Source of the DNA: Epiperipatus broadwayi
Lineage: Eukaryota > Onychophora > Udeonychophora > Euonychophora > Peripatidae
Direction: 5' to 3'
DNA length: 64,000 nucleotides
NCBI GenBank assembly: GCA_028023455.1
Contig: JAQFVV010006640.1
Location: forward strand, 1 to 64,000
This document shows, piece by piece, positions 1 through 11,800 of the stretch (position 1 is its first letter; each line of letters begins with the position of its first letter). The translations under genes were made by a program, and so were the position numbers. A model generated the notes under the pieces. The model had not been told where the DNA came from. It worked only from the letters and a program-made list of their open reading frames with translations, and made no database searches.

Positions 1-1706
1 TCGCACATACGGTCACACATATAGATATTTAACATTTAAAGAATGTTAAATATTGTGCTTGGGTTAAAAAAAAAAGTGACTTTAAAAAAATTACAAAACA
101 AAGAAATGTTTAAGTAAAAAAGAGAGGGAATTAGAATCGAAATGATTCTTATCTTTTACCCTTCAAAGTTCAGATTTTAGAAAGAATAGAAATGTTAAGG
201 TTAAAAATATCAATATCGTGTTTAGTGTAAGATTAAAAAAAAAAAGAGAATGGAAATATAAATAAAATAGAAACTTAATAATGTAAAAGAAAGCGGTAGG
301 TGGGAAGTTTAATAAGATATAAGTAAATTTAGAATGCAACGAAAGATAAAGATCTGTTTCTAAAATTACACATTTTGACGAAAATGAAATGCATGTGTGA
401 ATGTATGAATAAAGAGAGTACAGTTTATTTCATGTCAAAATGAAATAATTTTATTAAAGAAAATGATTGATAAATAAATGTAAAATATTATATTATAAAA
501 TTATATCAAATTATAAGTAATTTTGTATAAGTTGCTGAAAGCATGTTAAAGTAAAAAGGTGTGAAATAAAAATACAGCGGGAGATCAAGATAAGAAAGGA
601 ATTTGAAAAATAAAGGACATTAATTAATTAATTGGAAAACAGTATTGGTCGAGACTTCAGTGAGGACACTGCTCTGATAAGAAGCAGATAAATATAAATA
701 AAAAGCAGACATGAAAAGTTAAATTTTGTGAACATGAAGACAAACTATAACATAAGGGAAGCTTCGAGGATGTGTGGCTAAGGGCCAGTCGTGATCGCCG
801 GTCGATCCAGACTTCCGTGCTATAATGGTTCATATCTCGATGTAACAACTGCCGACGTAGCGCCTGCTGAAGAGTTCGTTTTTGCCTTGCCTTGATGCCC
901 ACAGTACGGAGGAGTTCCAACAATCAAATCTAACCGAAGAGCGACCATTCCCTACTAAAGAAGTGGGAAAAATTCCACGGGACGGTCAGCAAGACGCCAA
1001 GTTTATTCGAAGACTTTACAACCTAGGTAATTATGAACAAGACATTTTATATAACTTATATACACATACCATTTAAATTTAATTGCAATTGCCAATCCCA
1101 CATATAATGAGATAGACATTAATTAGACTCCTTTCAATATTTGGAATGATTATAAAGGAACACTTTATTTTCAAAGATTGCAATCATTTATAATATAATC
1201 TTCTATTGTATTTTATTTATTTGTTGTAGTATTATAGCATAATCTGTTTTTTTATATTGAGTGTTTATAATTTAGAGTGTTTCTTTTATTATAATTTAGT
1301 GTATTAAATATCTTTTATTTATGTAAAATGTGTTTCGTCTCTTTCTTCGCCACTTCCAAAAAATAATATAATCTTAGGGTTGGGAATAATTATTATGCAT
1401 TTGAGTACTTAATTAACACGTGAAGCTAGTGGTGCAGTATTTGATCCCATTAAATTTATAATTATCCAAGCGCTGAAACTCTGTTAAATCTTACAGCAGT
1501 CAGGAGATGGTTGACTGGGAAATATAACCTGGGACTATACCCGTATAGCATACAGGTTCGGTCAAGTGCGGATATAGACTCGTTTATGTCCGTATTTTCT
1601 CTCTGCTTGTGGTAGCGGAAAGTGGACGATCTTAAATTATAAGAATTCCCCATTATATCAATATAAAAGGGAAGTTTAAGCTTTCGATCGTCGGGTTTCC
1701 GTTGCA
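1..1706 (+). repeat. 5' LTR of element A (left edge cut by window)
   Basis: Base 1 corresponds to base 5644 of the 3' copy, and the match runs to the GTTGCA at 1701-1706, just before a primer-binding-like site. The missing left end should read TGTAATG, as at 5631. A TATAAAAG motif at 1662-1669 lies only ~40 nt before the LTR end, unusual for an LTR promoter. A 64-codon open frame (882-1076) is interrupted in the 3' copy, so it is not treated as a gene. Confidence 0.85.
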
Positions 1707-1709
1707 TTT

Positions 1710-1727
1710 TGGGGGCCAGATTCCGGG
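1710..1727 (+). other. Primer-binding-like site of element A
   Basis: Three bases after the 5' LTR the sequence TGGGGGCCAGATTCCGGG begins. TGG complements the CCA end of a tRNA, and TGGGGGC is the start of sites used by tRNA-Pro-primed elements. The inner bases do not fit a standard tRNA-Pro exactly, so the tRNA identity is tentative. Confidence 0.55.
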
Positions 1728-3332
1728 ATTTCTATTGCTGTGCAATTAGTGATCACGTGTTGAATAATTTTGTAAGATAACGAAAATATTTTCTAAAATA
1801 ATATGTGTTTTTAAAATATATAAAATTCGTGTTGTAAATCAGAGTGATTAGAAGCGAAGACGAAGGGGATAAATTTTTTGCTTTATAATACTTCATATAC
1901 GTGTTTCATTGTCAAGTGTGTACGAAGAATAGAAAGAAGGGAAAATTTTTTATTAAGAAAGTTTTGAAATGCGTTGTGACGTATTTAATAAAAGACTAGA
2001 AGTATTTCAATATAATCGCCATGAACAAAGAATTGATTATCTCAAATAATTGCTGGTAATGAAATATAAATCGTTTCAGTAAAAAGAAAAAAGAATAAAA
2101 CCAAGTTTCATGAAAGTTTAATGCTAAATAATAAAAATAGTTGTATAGTCCAGTTAAGTTAAAAATAAATAAATGTATGTATGGATTTATAGTCGTAATA
2201 ATAAAGTGTATTCAAATATAATGATAGTGATCAAACATGGATTATCTAGATGTAATTGTAGTAACAAAAATAAAGTAGTTAAGTTAAAAGGAATAAAGCA
2301 GTTTTAGTAGGGTTTTAATCATAAATGATAGATTCTAAAATATTCGCATATCTCAGTTAAGTTGAAGAAGAAATATATATGTTGAACTTTAGAATAATCG
2401 CATGTATAAGCGAAGTTGAGAAGATATATGTGTGAATTTATAATAACGTATCCCAGTTAAGCTGAAAATAAAATATTTATAATGATAAATGATAAAAATG
2501 TTCGAGTGTATTTGTTAGGTTGAAGAAAAATATATACGTATGATTTTAAAGATTCGAGAAAGGAAAGTAATCGATAAATTACAAAACATAGTAAGTATAA
2601 TGAAGTATATTAATTAAGTTGAGGAAATATATGTGTATGATTTTAAAAAAATAATCGTGAGGATAACTTGATCAATAAATTGCTAATATAGCTGTACAAC
2701 AAAGTATACCTGTGAAATGGAAGGAAAAATATGTGTATGATTTTAAATAGTAAAGAGACAAGATAAATTACAAACATAGTGTGTGTAACGAAGGAGGTTA
2801 GTCCGTTAAAAAATATATATATATATAGATGTGTATGATTTTGTTTTAAAACAACCGTAACCTTAAAGTGATCGAGATTTATAAACGGAATATTAGAAGT
2901 ATATATCATAAGTGCATACTGTTGGAAATACAGTCAAATAGAAATGAGTTTATTTATATATATCATTAACAGAGGAATAAAGAATAATAGTTAAGTTAGA
3001 TTTAAGAAATATATAAGAGTGTTCTTAATTGAAGTAGTTGAGTCAGAGTTGGATAAGTTGGAAAAAAATATAGGACAATCATCAAGGTCGGGCAGGCAGT
3101 CAAATGAGTCTAAGGCACGTGAACAAGAGAGTGAACCAGAGTGTGGATGTTTGGGTTGGCTAGCGATCTAAATGCTAACTGACCAATAACAAATATATTA
3201 AAAGTTAATCAAAGTAGAAAAGCGAAGAGTTTGTAGAAAGAAATTTTTTATGTAGATATATCCAGAAGAGTTTAGTAAAATAATAGTAATAATAAATACA
3301 GATATCAAGAAGAGTTACATAAAGTTATATTT
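1728..3332 (+). repeat. Leader of element A with degenerate tandem repeats
   Basis: This is the ~1.6 kb stretch between the primer site and gag. From about 2150 to 2860 it holds roughly eight diverged copies of a unit of about 60-100 bp built around GTTAAGTTGAAGAAATATAT, then TGTATGATTTTAAA and often ATAATCG (copies start near 2150, 2270, 2350, 2410, 2455, 2515, 2612, 2712 and 2803). No long open frame or coding motif is seen. Confidence 0.55.
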
Positions 3333-3650
3333 ATGCATACAAGGTCCCAAGCTAAAATGGACTTTCAAGAAAAGGAAGTAAGAGAAGGGAATGAAGATAA
3401 GGAGATGAAAGTAAAGGATAAAATAAACTATAGTGATATCATGGATATGCTAAGGCAAATGAGGGTTGAGCAACAGCAATTCATGAAAGAATACATGGAC
3501 AGAGAAGAGAGAAGGATGAAAGAATGGTGGATAAAGATAGAAATGGACAACCAGAAAAGAATTGCTGAAGCCATAGAAGAGATTAGAAATGACTTTATCA
3601 AGCAATCAGAGGCGAAGAACATAGGAAATAGACGTGACAGGGAAAACTAA
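3333..3650 (+). CDS. Gag of element A, N-terminal segment
   Basis: This 105-codon frame starts MHTRSQAK, a start style common in Ty3/Gypsy gag proteins. It is strongly charged, and residues ~30-95 (rich in E, R, K and M with regular hydrophobic spacing) look like a coiled coil that could drive gag multimerisation. It ends at a stop 17 nt into the next gag frame. The main gag domain lies in that second frame, which opens with GTG and has no convincing ATG at this point. The two frames are therefore most simply one gag split by a +1 shift, either a mutation or a recoding site. Element B encodes the homologous regions in one frame, which favours mutation. Confidence 0.6.
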   Translation: MHTRSQAKMDFQEKEVREGNEDKEMKVKDKINYSDIMDMLRQMRVEQQQFMKEYMDREERRMKEWWIKIEMDNQKRIAEAIEEIRNDFIKQSEAKNIGNRRDREN

Positions 3651-4587
3651 GTGGGATGAACAAAAGGGTATGGAGCCATGTGTATATGATGAATTAGAAA
3701 GGGCTGAGAGTATAGATAGAGAGTCAGCAGAGTTTGATCTGAGAGAAGACATAGGGCGGCCAGAGAAGAGAATACGAAAGTTAGATAAAGAAATGGAAGT
3801 GATAAGAGTGGAAGATCATAGGATGATGATGAGCATACAGGAAAATATAATTCAGATAGAGAAGACAGTAGAAAGGTTGAAAACAAAATTTGAAGAGAGG
3901 ATAAGTAGGTCAGCCAATAACAGTGCTGATACTGAAGTAAAGGGCATAGGACCAAGAATCACTGGAGAATGTAGAGATAGGGGCTCTGGAAATTGCATGG
4001 ATTATCCTGTTGGCTTCCACCAATTTCTAAAGATACATGTTTTCACTGGAAACCCTGAAGAAAGCCCTATGGAGCACTTGAACAGCCTGGAACAGTATTT
4101 CAAATTTGGTAGAATGAATGAGGAGGCCAAGTTAGCGGTCGCTTGTAGTCACTTGCAAAGCAAATCTCAAGTTTGGTGGAACTCACTGTTCCAGAAACCC
4201 ACCACATTTGCAGGGTATCACAAAGCTTTGAAGACCAGTTATTGGAGTGAGGCACTCCAAGAAGATATGCTGCATCAGATAAAACAGGAGAAACGGAGAT
4301 CGGAGGAATCATTTATAACCTTCCACCGTCAAGTAGCCAAGTTGCAGATGATGACCGCAAACCCATTATCTGAGATGCAAATACTCCGGATAACTAGGCA
4401 TGGGTTCCCAAAGGATATAGAACAGATTCTAATCAGTACAGAGAGGAGGCTGATGGACCATGTGGCCGAGTTGCTGAGTGCATTGGAGACCACCAGGGAC
4501 AACCAGAAGGAGGATGGATATAAACCGAGACTGCCTCCAAAAGAACCTCTTATTATAAAAAATGGACGGGATCCTAGTGAAGGATGA
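3634..4587 (+). CDS. Gag of element A, capsid-like domain
   Basis: This 317-codon frame carries the retrotransposon gag domain at residues ~128-290: HQFLKIHVFTG, MEHLNSLEQYF, KLAVACSHL, WW at 181-182, PTT, YWSE and AELLSALE. These positions match element B gag (NHFLKVRPFAG, VEHLRSLRRYF, LVVACSHL, WW, PTT, FWSE, AELLNAL). The protein would assemble the particle that packages element RNA. The segment before the domain is charged and helical. No CCHC zinc knuckle follows, and after the stop only a short, differently framed open stretch (4562-4795) without a family motif is seen. The N-terminus is probably supplied by the preceding frame. Confidence 0.75.
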   Translation: MTGKTKWDEQKGMEPCVYDELERAESIDRESAEFDLREDIGRPEKRIRKLDKEMEVIRVEDHRMMMSIQENIIQIEKTVERLKTKFEERISRSANNSADTEVKGIGPRITGECRDRGSGNCMDYPVGFHQFLKIHVFTGNPEESPMEHLNSLEQYFKFGRMNEEAKLAVACSHLQSKSQVWWNSLFQKPTTFAGYHKALKTSYWSEALQEDMLHQIKQEKRRSEESFITFHRQVAKLQMMTANPLSEMQILRITRHGFPKDIEQILISTERRLMDHVAELLSALETTRDNQKEDGYKPRLPPKEPLIIKNGRDPSEG

Positions 4588-5630
4588 TGGCAAGAAAACT
4601 GGAGATATTCTACAAAGTGGAACCCAAGGAGGCAGGAAAATGGACGACAAAGATTGGAGATGGAATGTAAGCATCCATTTGACAGGACTGAAGACCGAGA
4701 ACTTAGGGATCAAAATCCGCATCCCAGAGGAGGCAGAGGTGATGTCAATAGAGAAAGACAACCACCAGATAAAACCTAAATGTAATCACCAATAAAGGAA
4801 GGTTTCACTGATACCAAATTGGAAATGGAATTGGATCAAGAGTAATGGAGAATGGGCTTTAACATTGATCATGATAATATAAAGAAATGATGTGCCAGTA
4901 AATGAAAAAAAAGGATAAAGGACTTTAGGATAAACTGAGGAAAACATATGATAGATAGTAGTGTGAGATCGTAGATTGAGGCTGAAGGTGTGTAGGTTTG
5001 GATATTTGTAGATGGATCTTAGGAGTATATGGTGAGCCTTCTCTGTTATGCATTCATGTATGTTCTGCGATCACCAAATCTTATTATATAGAGAAGACAG
5101 GGACAGAGATCCCCTTCTCATAATGACTCACTGGATTAAGATTTCCAGTTAGATATTTGACAAATATCGTGAGTCAATGGTTTAGAAACCAATCTATGGG
5201 GAAAGAACCCCTTTATAAAAAATACGAGTTATCAGTAAAATATTCTGAACTCATGGATGAGCTGGACAAAAAGATGTAATAGTGACCAAAGTTGGCACTT
5301 AGAGGGTTATCATTTGTAAAGTGTGATATATGAACAGGTTTAATCGAGTCACAGAGATATCCTGTGGACTCGAACCTGTATATACAAGTAGGAGGCAGAA
5401 ATCAAACTCATGTAATGTTATAGTGAGGTTAAATCGGTTTAGCAATGTTGGTTAGGTCATCAGAGTAGGGATGTAATTTGCCTGGTCGCCTCTCTAGGAA
5501 TAATCTCATCACTAAAGTTATATTAGAAGTAAATAGATATAAAATGGTTCTAACAGTGGTTAGGAGCATCTAGCTTGAAGTGCAGTAAATTAAAAAATTT
5601 TTAAGAAAAAAATTTAAAGGAGGGGATTGG
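4588..5630 (+). other. Non-coding 3' part of element A, no pol
   Basis: About 1 kb between gag and the 3' LTR with stops in all frames and no pol motif. It holds an imperfect hairpin at 5334-5379 and ends in a purine-rich tract (AAAGGAGGGGATTGG, about 5616-5630) directly before the LTR. That is the expected place for the plus-strand primer. Confidence 0.6.
5334..5379 (+). other. Imperfect hairpin upstream of the 3' LTR
   Basis: ACAGGTT and TCGAGTCACAG on the left pair with CTGTGGACTCGA and ACCTGT on the right. The loop is about 7 nt, with a short TAA(T) bulge and one extra base. A role in packaging or RNA stability is possible but unproven. Confidence 0.5.
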
Positions 5631-7350
5631 TGTAATGTGATGATCGCACATACTGCGGTCACACATATAGATATTTAACATTTAAAGAATGTTAAATATT
5701 GTGCTTGGGTTAAAAAAAAGTGAGTTTAAAAAAATTACAAAACAAAGAAATGTTTAAGTAAAAAAGAGAGGGAATTAGAATCGAAATGATTCTTATCTTT
5801 TACCCTTCAAAGTTCAGATTTTAGAAAGAATAGAAATGTTAAGGTTAAAAATATCAATATCATGTTTACTGTAAGATTAAAAAAAATGAGAATGGAAATA
5901 TAAATAAAATAGAAACTTAATAATGTAAAAGAAAGCGGTAGTTGGTGAGTTTAATAAGATATAAGTAAATTTAGAATGCAACGAAAGATAAAGATCTGTT
6001 CCTAAAATTACACATTTTAACGAAAATGAAATGCATGTGTGAATGTATGAATAAAGAGAGTACAGTTTATTTCATGTCAAAATGAAATAATTTTATTAAA
6101 GAAAATGATTGATTAATAAATGTAAAATATTATATTATAAAATTATAACAAATTATAAGTAATTTTGTATAAGTTGCTGAAAGCATGTTAAAGTAAAAAG
6201 GTGTGAAATAAAAATACAGCGGGAGATCAAGATAAGAAAGGAATTTGAAAAATAAAGGACATTAATTAATTAATTGGAAAACAGTATTGGTCGAAACTTC
6301 AGTGAGGACACTGCTCTGATAAGAAGCAGAGAAATGTAAATAGAAAGAAGACATGAAAAGTTAAATTTTGTGAACATGAAGACAAACTATAACATAAGGG
6401 AAGCTTCGACGATGTGTGGCTAAGGGCCAGTCATGATCACCGGTCAATCCAAACTTCCGTGCTATAATGGTTTGCATCTCGATGTAACAACTGCCAACAT
6501 AGCACCCGCCGAAGAGTTTGTTTTTGCCTTGCCTTGATGCCCACAATACGAAGGAGTTCCAACAATCAAATCTAACTGAAGAGCAACCATTCCCTACTAA
6601 AGAAGTGGGAAAAATTCCATGAGACAGTCAGCAAGATGCCAAGTTTATTCGAAGACTTTACAACCTAGGTAATTTATGAACAAGACATTTTATATAACTT
6701 ATGTGCACATACCGTTTAAATTTAATTGCAATTGCCAATCCCACATATAATGAGATAGACATTAATTAGACTCCTTTCATTATTTGAAATGACTATAAAG
6801 GGACACTTTATTTTCAAAGATTGCAATCATTTATAATATAATCTTCTATTGTATTTTATTTATTTGTTGTAGTATTATAGCATAATCTGTTTTTTTTTAT
6901 ATTGAGTGTTTATAATTTAGAGTGTTTCTTTTATTATAATTTAGTGTATTAAATATCTTTTATTTATGTAAAATCTGTTTCGTCTCTTTCTTCATCACTT
7001 CCAAAAAATAATATAATCTTAGGGTTGGGAATAATTATTATGCATTTGAGTACTTAATTAACACGTGAAGCTAGTGGTGCAGTATTTGATCCCATTAAAT
7101 TTATAATTATCCAAGTGCTGTAACTCTGTTAAATCTTACAGCAGTCAGGAGAAGATTGACTGGGAAATATAACCTGGGACTATACCCGTATAGCATACAG
7201 GTTCGGTCAAGTGTGGATATAGACTCGTTTATTGTCCGTATTTTCTTTCTGCCTGTGGTAGCGGAAAGTGGACGATCTTGAATTATAAGAATTCCCCATT
7301 ATATCTATATAAAAGGGAAGTTTAAGCTTTCAATCATCGGATTTCTGTTG

Positions 7351-7351
<1 letters not shown>
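5631..7351 (+). repeat. 3' LTR of element A
   Basis: It begins TGTAATGTGATG right after the purine tract and matches the 5' LTR to GTTGC at 7347-7351. The copy stops abruptly there and (TA)n begins, so the last base(s) merge with the microsatellite. Many differences from the 5' LTR are CG changed to TG or CA. Confidence 0.85.

Positions 7352-7420
<69 letters not shown>
7352..7420. repeat. (TA)n microsatellite abutting element A
   Basis: About 69 bp of pure TA lies exactly at the element's right end, followed by TTGTACCAG. Either the element inserted into a TA tract or the tract grew from a terminal TA. Confidence 0.9.
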
Positions 7421-7423
<3 letters not shown>

Positions 7424-8550
7424 ACCAGACTATACTTCCCTGTGGAATTCTTCTCCTAATCTTGCACTGAGCATGAAGTAATCAAGATTTAACAGGGAAA
7501 GAAATGGATACCAATTTAACCAATTGTCTGTACTCATATATATTGGTACTTCCAGCTAAACTGATATAGAAAGAGTGAATTGACAGAATTCTGCCAATTA
7601 CAAAATGCCTTTAGTTGATATCTTACATGAATGCCCGAATGGTTAGGGCTTATGGTAAGTACACACCTTTGAAAACTCTATTTACAAAATAACTTTTGTG
7701 TGCCACCCCTAGAAAAGAATAAAAAAATGAATTATCTTTATCCTAGAAGGATATGCAATACCATATGTTCAGCAGAGCATAAGAATAAGATTTAACATTC
7801 TGGTAGAGAGATATCCCATGTGGCTAGCTCAGTCACTCTACATCTAGTGTCTTTAATGGGTAGGTTAAAAAGTTATTACAGGTATGTGATTGATAAAGAA
7901 AGAGTACATTTTATCAAATAAATAATAATATGAAAACGAAACAAGTTTAATATTATGATCAAATATTTATTTAATCCCAGATACCCACCACTGTTTCATA
8001 CTTAAAATGATATAATAAAAATAAATAAATGAATTATTATCACAAACCCATATATATATTTGGTGCTTTGAAATAGATAAAATATAAATACAATTTAAAT
8101 GAAAAAGAAAATATATAAACCCTTAAAGCTATTTACAATGTTTCATAAAGAATGGAAGTGGTCTGAGCTTTTTACCCTGTAGAAATAAGTTAGGTTTTGT
8201 GTGATTTGATATATATTTCTCTTATAAAAGATTTTCAGTCATACAGGCATTCACTTCTACCCAGAACTTTAAAACCTGTTTTATTGATAGCAAATATAAT
8301 ATAAAAAAAAACAACTATATATATATATATATTGTCACCTCAACTTTCTCCTTGCAATCTTTCACTTATTCAACCTCCATAAACCCTCATTTATTTTAAG
8401 TAGCTAGTCAATTGAATTTATACTAACTTTAGGATCAAATATGCCAGGGGTGCCAAATTACAACTATAAATTGTAATGCCCACCAGAGATCATCATCATT
8501 AGTCAATTTAGGACTATAGAAGATACTGGAGAAAGTATTTAAATTGTCTC
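7421..8550. other. Unrecognised AT-rich spacer
   Basis: No open frame or known family is recognised. It starts TGTACCAG, the same eight bases that open the candidate solo LTR at 24495. A short tRNA-like stretch (GGCTAGCTCAGTC at 7822-7834) resembles the A box of tRNA-Lys, but no B box follows. A short (TA)n lies near 8318-8332. Confidence 0.4.
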
Positions 8551-8866
<316 letters not shown>

Positions 8867-11800
8867 CCATTCAATCTATATGGTCTTAATTTCAAACCTA
8901 GCATTAGTCATGCAAATATTTCATGATAAATTTATTATAAAATTCATAATAATGAGACAACTTTCTTCCACAACTTTATTAGAAATATCTGATCTCAAGT
9001 GGTAACTACTGAAAATACTATATACAGTTCTCATTTATATCTGACTGGAAACAAATCAGTAATTAATGCAGAGAACTCATAATCTATGTTCATAACATAA
9101 AATTATTATTTAATTTAACATTAGACAAAATTTATCACAAATAATTCCTCCCCATTTAATTCGATTACTTTATTTTTCGTTCTCAGCATCTATCACTTTC
9201 AATAGCCACAATTATATAACACAGAATGTCTGTGTTATGTTCTCTAATCTGAGAATCACTAATCTTAGTTCTCTAACACACATATATCTTTTGATCAACT
9301 ATCAATTCATGATCCCTACTTTTATAATAGTATAATAATGTTATAATAAGCTACTTGACGTCCAAACTAGCTCTTAGACTAATAATTGAACTGCTCTTTT
9401 TCAAGGTCTAGATCTGTCAAGAGGTGCCCATATAATCGATTACACCGTAATGGATATGATCCCATATATGCTAAAATAAATTTTAATACAAGTTTAATAG
9501 TGGGAATCACTCTAAACACGAGAGCAGGAAAGGGATTTTATGTCTGCTCCCAATATTCACAACATTACAATGAATCAAAAGATTAAATTTGTTAAACTTA
9601 ACTCAACTATTCCCTGTCATTTTATTCTATTATTTCTAAGGTATTTTAATTAATAACCTTAATAATTTTATTTTGCTAAAGTAAACTATGGAGGTAAACC
9701 AAAGCAAAGGTATGGAAATAATCATAAATCAGGTTATGCAAATTAATGATGAAACTAAAGTATGTTAAAATGAATTATATAAAAGTGACTTATATAAAAA
9801 AAACTATATTAATCGAATATAGAAATATTCAAGATAAAATCAATACTATAATTCAATCATGGGAATAAATTATTAATATAAAATTAATTATGTGAATTGA
9901 ATATGGAAACAATATAATAATGACTACTGCAAATCGATCTTGGAAATAAATTATCAATAGAAAATGAATAATTAAATTTAAATATGAACTAATATTACCT
10001 TAAATATAGGTGCTGGATATATAGATTCTGGAGATATTTGAAACACCAAAATACAAAACACAATGTAATCTTATAACAATAGTAAACTTTATTACATTAA
10101 CAATAATGATAAAATTAAAATAAAAACACACTAAATTATAATATTGTTACACAAATATATGATTCTGATCTATTCAGGACTATTATTCGAATACATGTTT
10201 GAATCAACTAATTTCCTGGATGACTCACTGCTTGTTTTGACCCATTCATTTATTAAATAAATAATTAATAAAAATAATAAATACAATCGCTCACACATGG
10301 AATCAGAAGTCCGTATATTTTAGCTTTAAGGAAACATATCTTGAAAGAGAAGAAAACCTATAAATTTCTATTTCTCCCCTTTTTATTGTAAACATTGTCC
10401 ATTGGACTATTCCAAAATAATATATTCACTTCAATTATTCAACTAACAATGTGAAATAATCTTAAATTTCTAAACCATTTTATTAAGCAATAATTTTCAC
10501 ATTTCCAATGAAGAAGGATGATATGTCACAAAATCCTCTACTGATTTTGCAAATGGGTTTAAATTCAAAACTCATACTTTTACATTCATGTCTGTCAGAT
10601 CTTTATGTTTTTGACTGTATATATCTTAATTAGGTCAGTATGTCCACTCAGCTTGACGACCTCAATTTACCATCATTCAAAAAAATCAACACAGATTGGT
10701 TAGTTTATTAATTAAAATCTTTGTCATTCCTTATCATACATATACATCTGACTGAATCCTTATCCTATAAGGGCAACTTTTTTCTGTCCCACATAAGAAA
10801 ACTATCTCCATATCCCACATCACCATGCAGTATTTATAATGCACACACAGCAGCATCTTGGTAAAGGAAATTAAAAAATACAACAACAACAACATCAACT
10901 CCAAACTTAAACTATTTGCTTGAGCCAGAGAGAGAGAGATCTTTTCCTAAGATCCAGAATTGTGTAAAGAGCTCCTCTTAGGCACCTATTCTCTATATTG
11001 GCATGTAAAAGATTTTCTACACTTAAACAGTAACTTTATTAATAATTCCCTATCTTAACAAATAAATGGAGTGAAACTTAGTCATCTCCGCCTGCCATGG
11101 TATATAAATCATGAGACAGCCACTTCCCATCTATTGGGTGGTAGAATAACTTTATGTTAGTAATGACAAGCATTTATGGCTTTATATATGCCCATATATA
11201 CATCGATTACAGCCTAGATAAATGACAAAGACTAAACAAATCCCGAATCAAAGCCTATATGAATTATTTCAATTTTAAACAGTCAAGCCAACAACATACC
11301 CAACATTTATATTAATAACAGATCAACAATACTTTAGCATAATTATGGGTTTTACGACCATCCCCTCACTCTTCATATTTGCTATTAAGCACAAATTAAA
11401 ATTTTGTTAAGAATAATAAAAATATTTATATCATTTCTCTCTTTACTTTTAAATTTAAATTTATGTGAGCATCTATACTTAAATTGTATCAAAATCATTT
11501 TTTTCTCTTTTCTTCAAACATTTTAAACATAAACAAAATATTAAATTAATAATCTAGTGATTAGAGTGTGACATAGCATATAAACAAAAATGAAATATAA
11601 TAAAAAAACAAAAAACAAACAAATGACATATTATATAAATGAAATAAAATAAAGAATAAATATCAACATTGCAGATAGTCTCTTTAAAGGTCTTTTCCTT
11701 CCACTGTCCATCAATCAATTAATATATTTAGTCGATTTTACTTGAGATATCTATATAATTGCACATCAGACAGTTATTTTTAATTAAATGTGTATAAAAT

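Larger units (their letters stand above)
1..7351 (+). mobile_element. LTR retrotransposon A, gag-only (no pol)
   Basis: Two long direct repeats (1-1706 and 5631-7351) bracket about 3.9 kb that holds a tRNA-primer-like site, a long repeat-rich leader, a gag in two overlapping frames and a purine tract. No protease, reverse transcriptase, RNase H or integrase motif is visible in any frame between the gag and the 3' LTR. The first ~13 bases of the 5' LTR lie outside the window, so the left target site cannot be read. By hand count the LTRs differ at about 60 substitutions (~3.5%), so the insertion is not recent. The gag is homologous to that of element B (31251-32393). Without pol it would need enzymes from another element; that dependence is inferred. 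Confidence 0.85.

Noticed and set aside
882-1076. 64-aa frame in the element A LTR
   Set aside because: The 3' LTR copy has a stop in the same frame (CGG to TGA), and no motif supports coding.
3634-3650. A -1 ribosomal slip at GGGAAAA joining the gag frames
   Set aside because: The needed shift is +1, not -1, so this heptamer does not explain the overlap.
7815-7865. Functional tRNA gene
   Set aside because: No B box, acceptor stem or anticodon arm can be folded.
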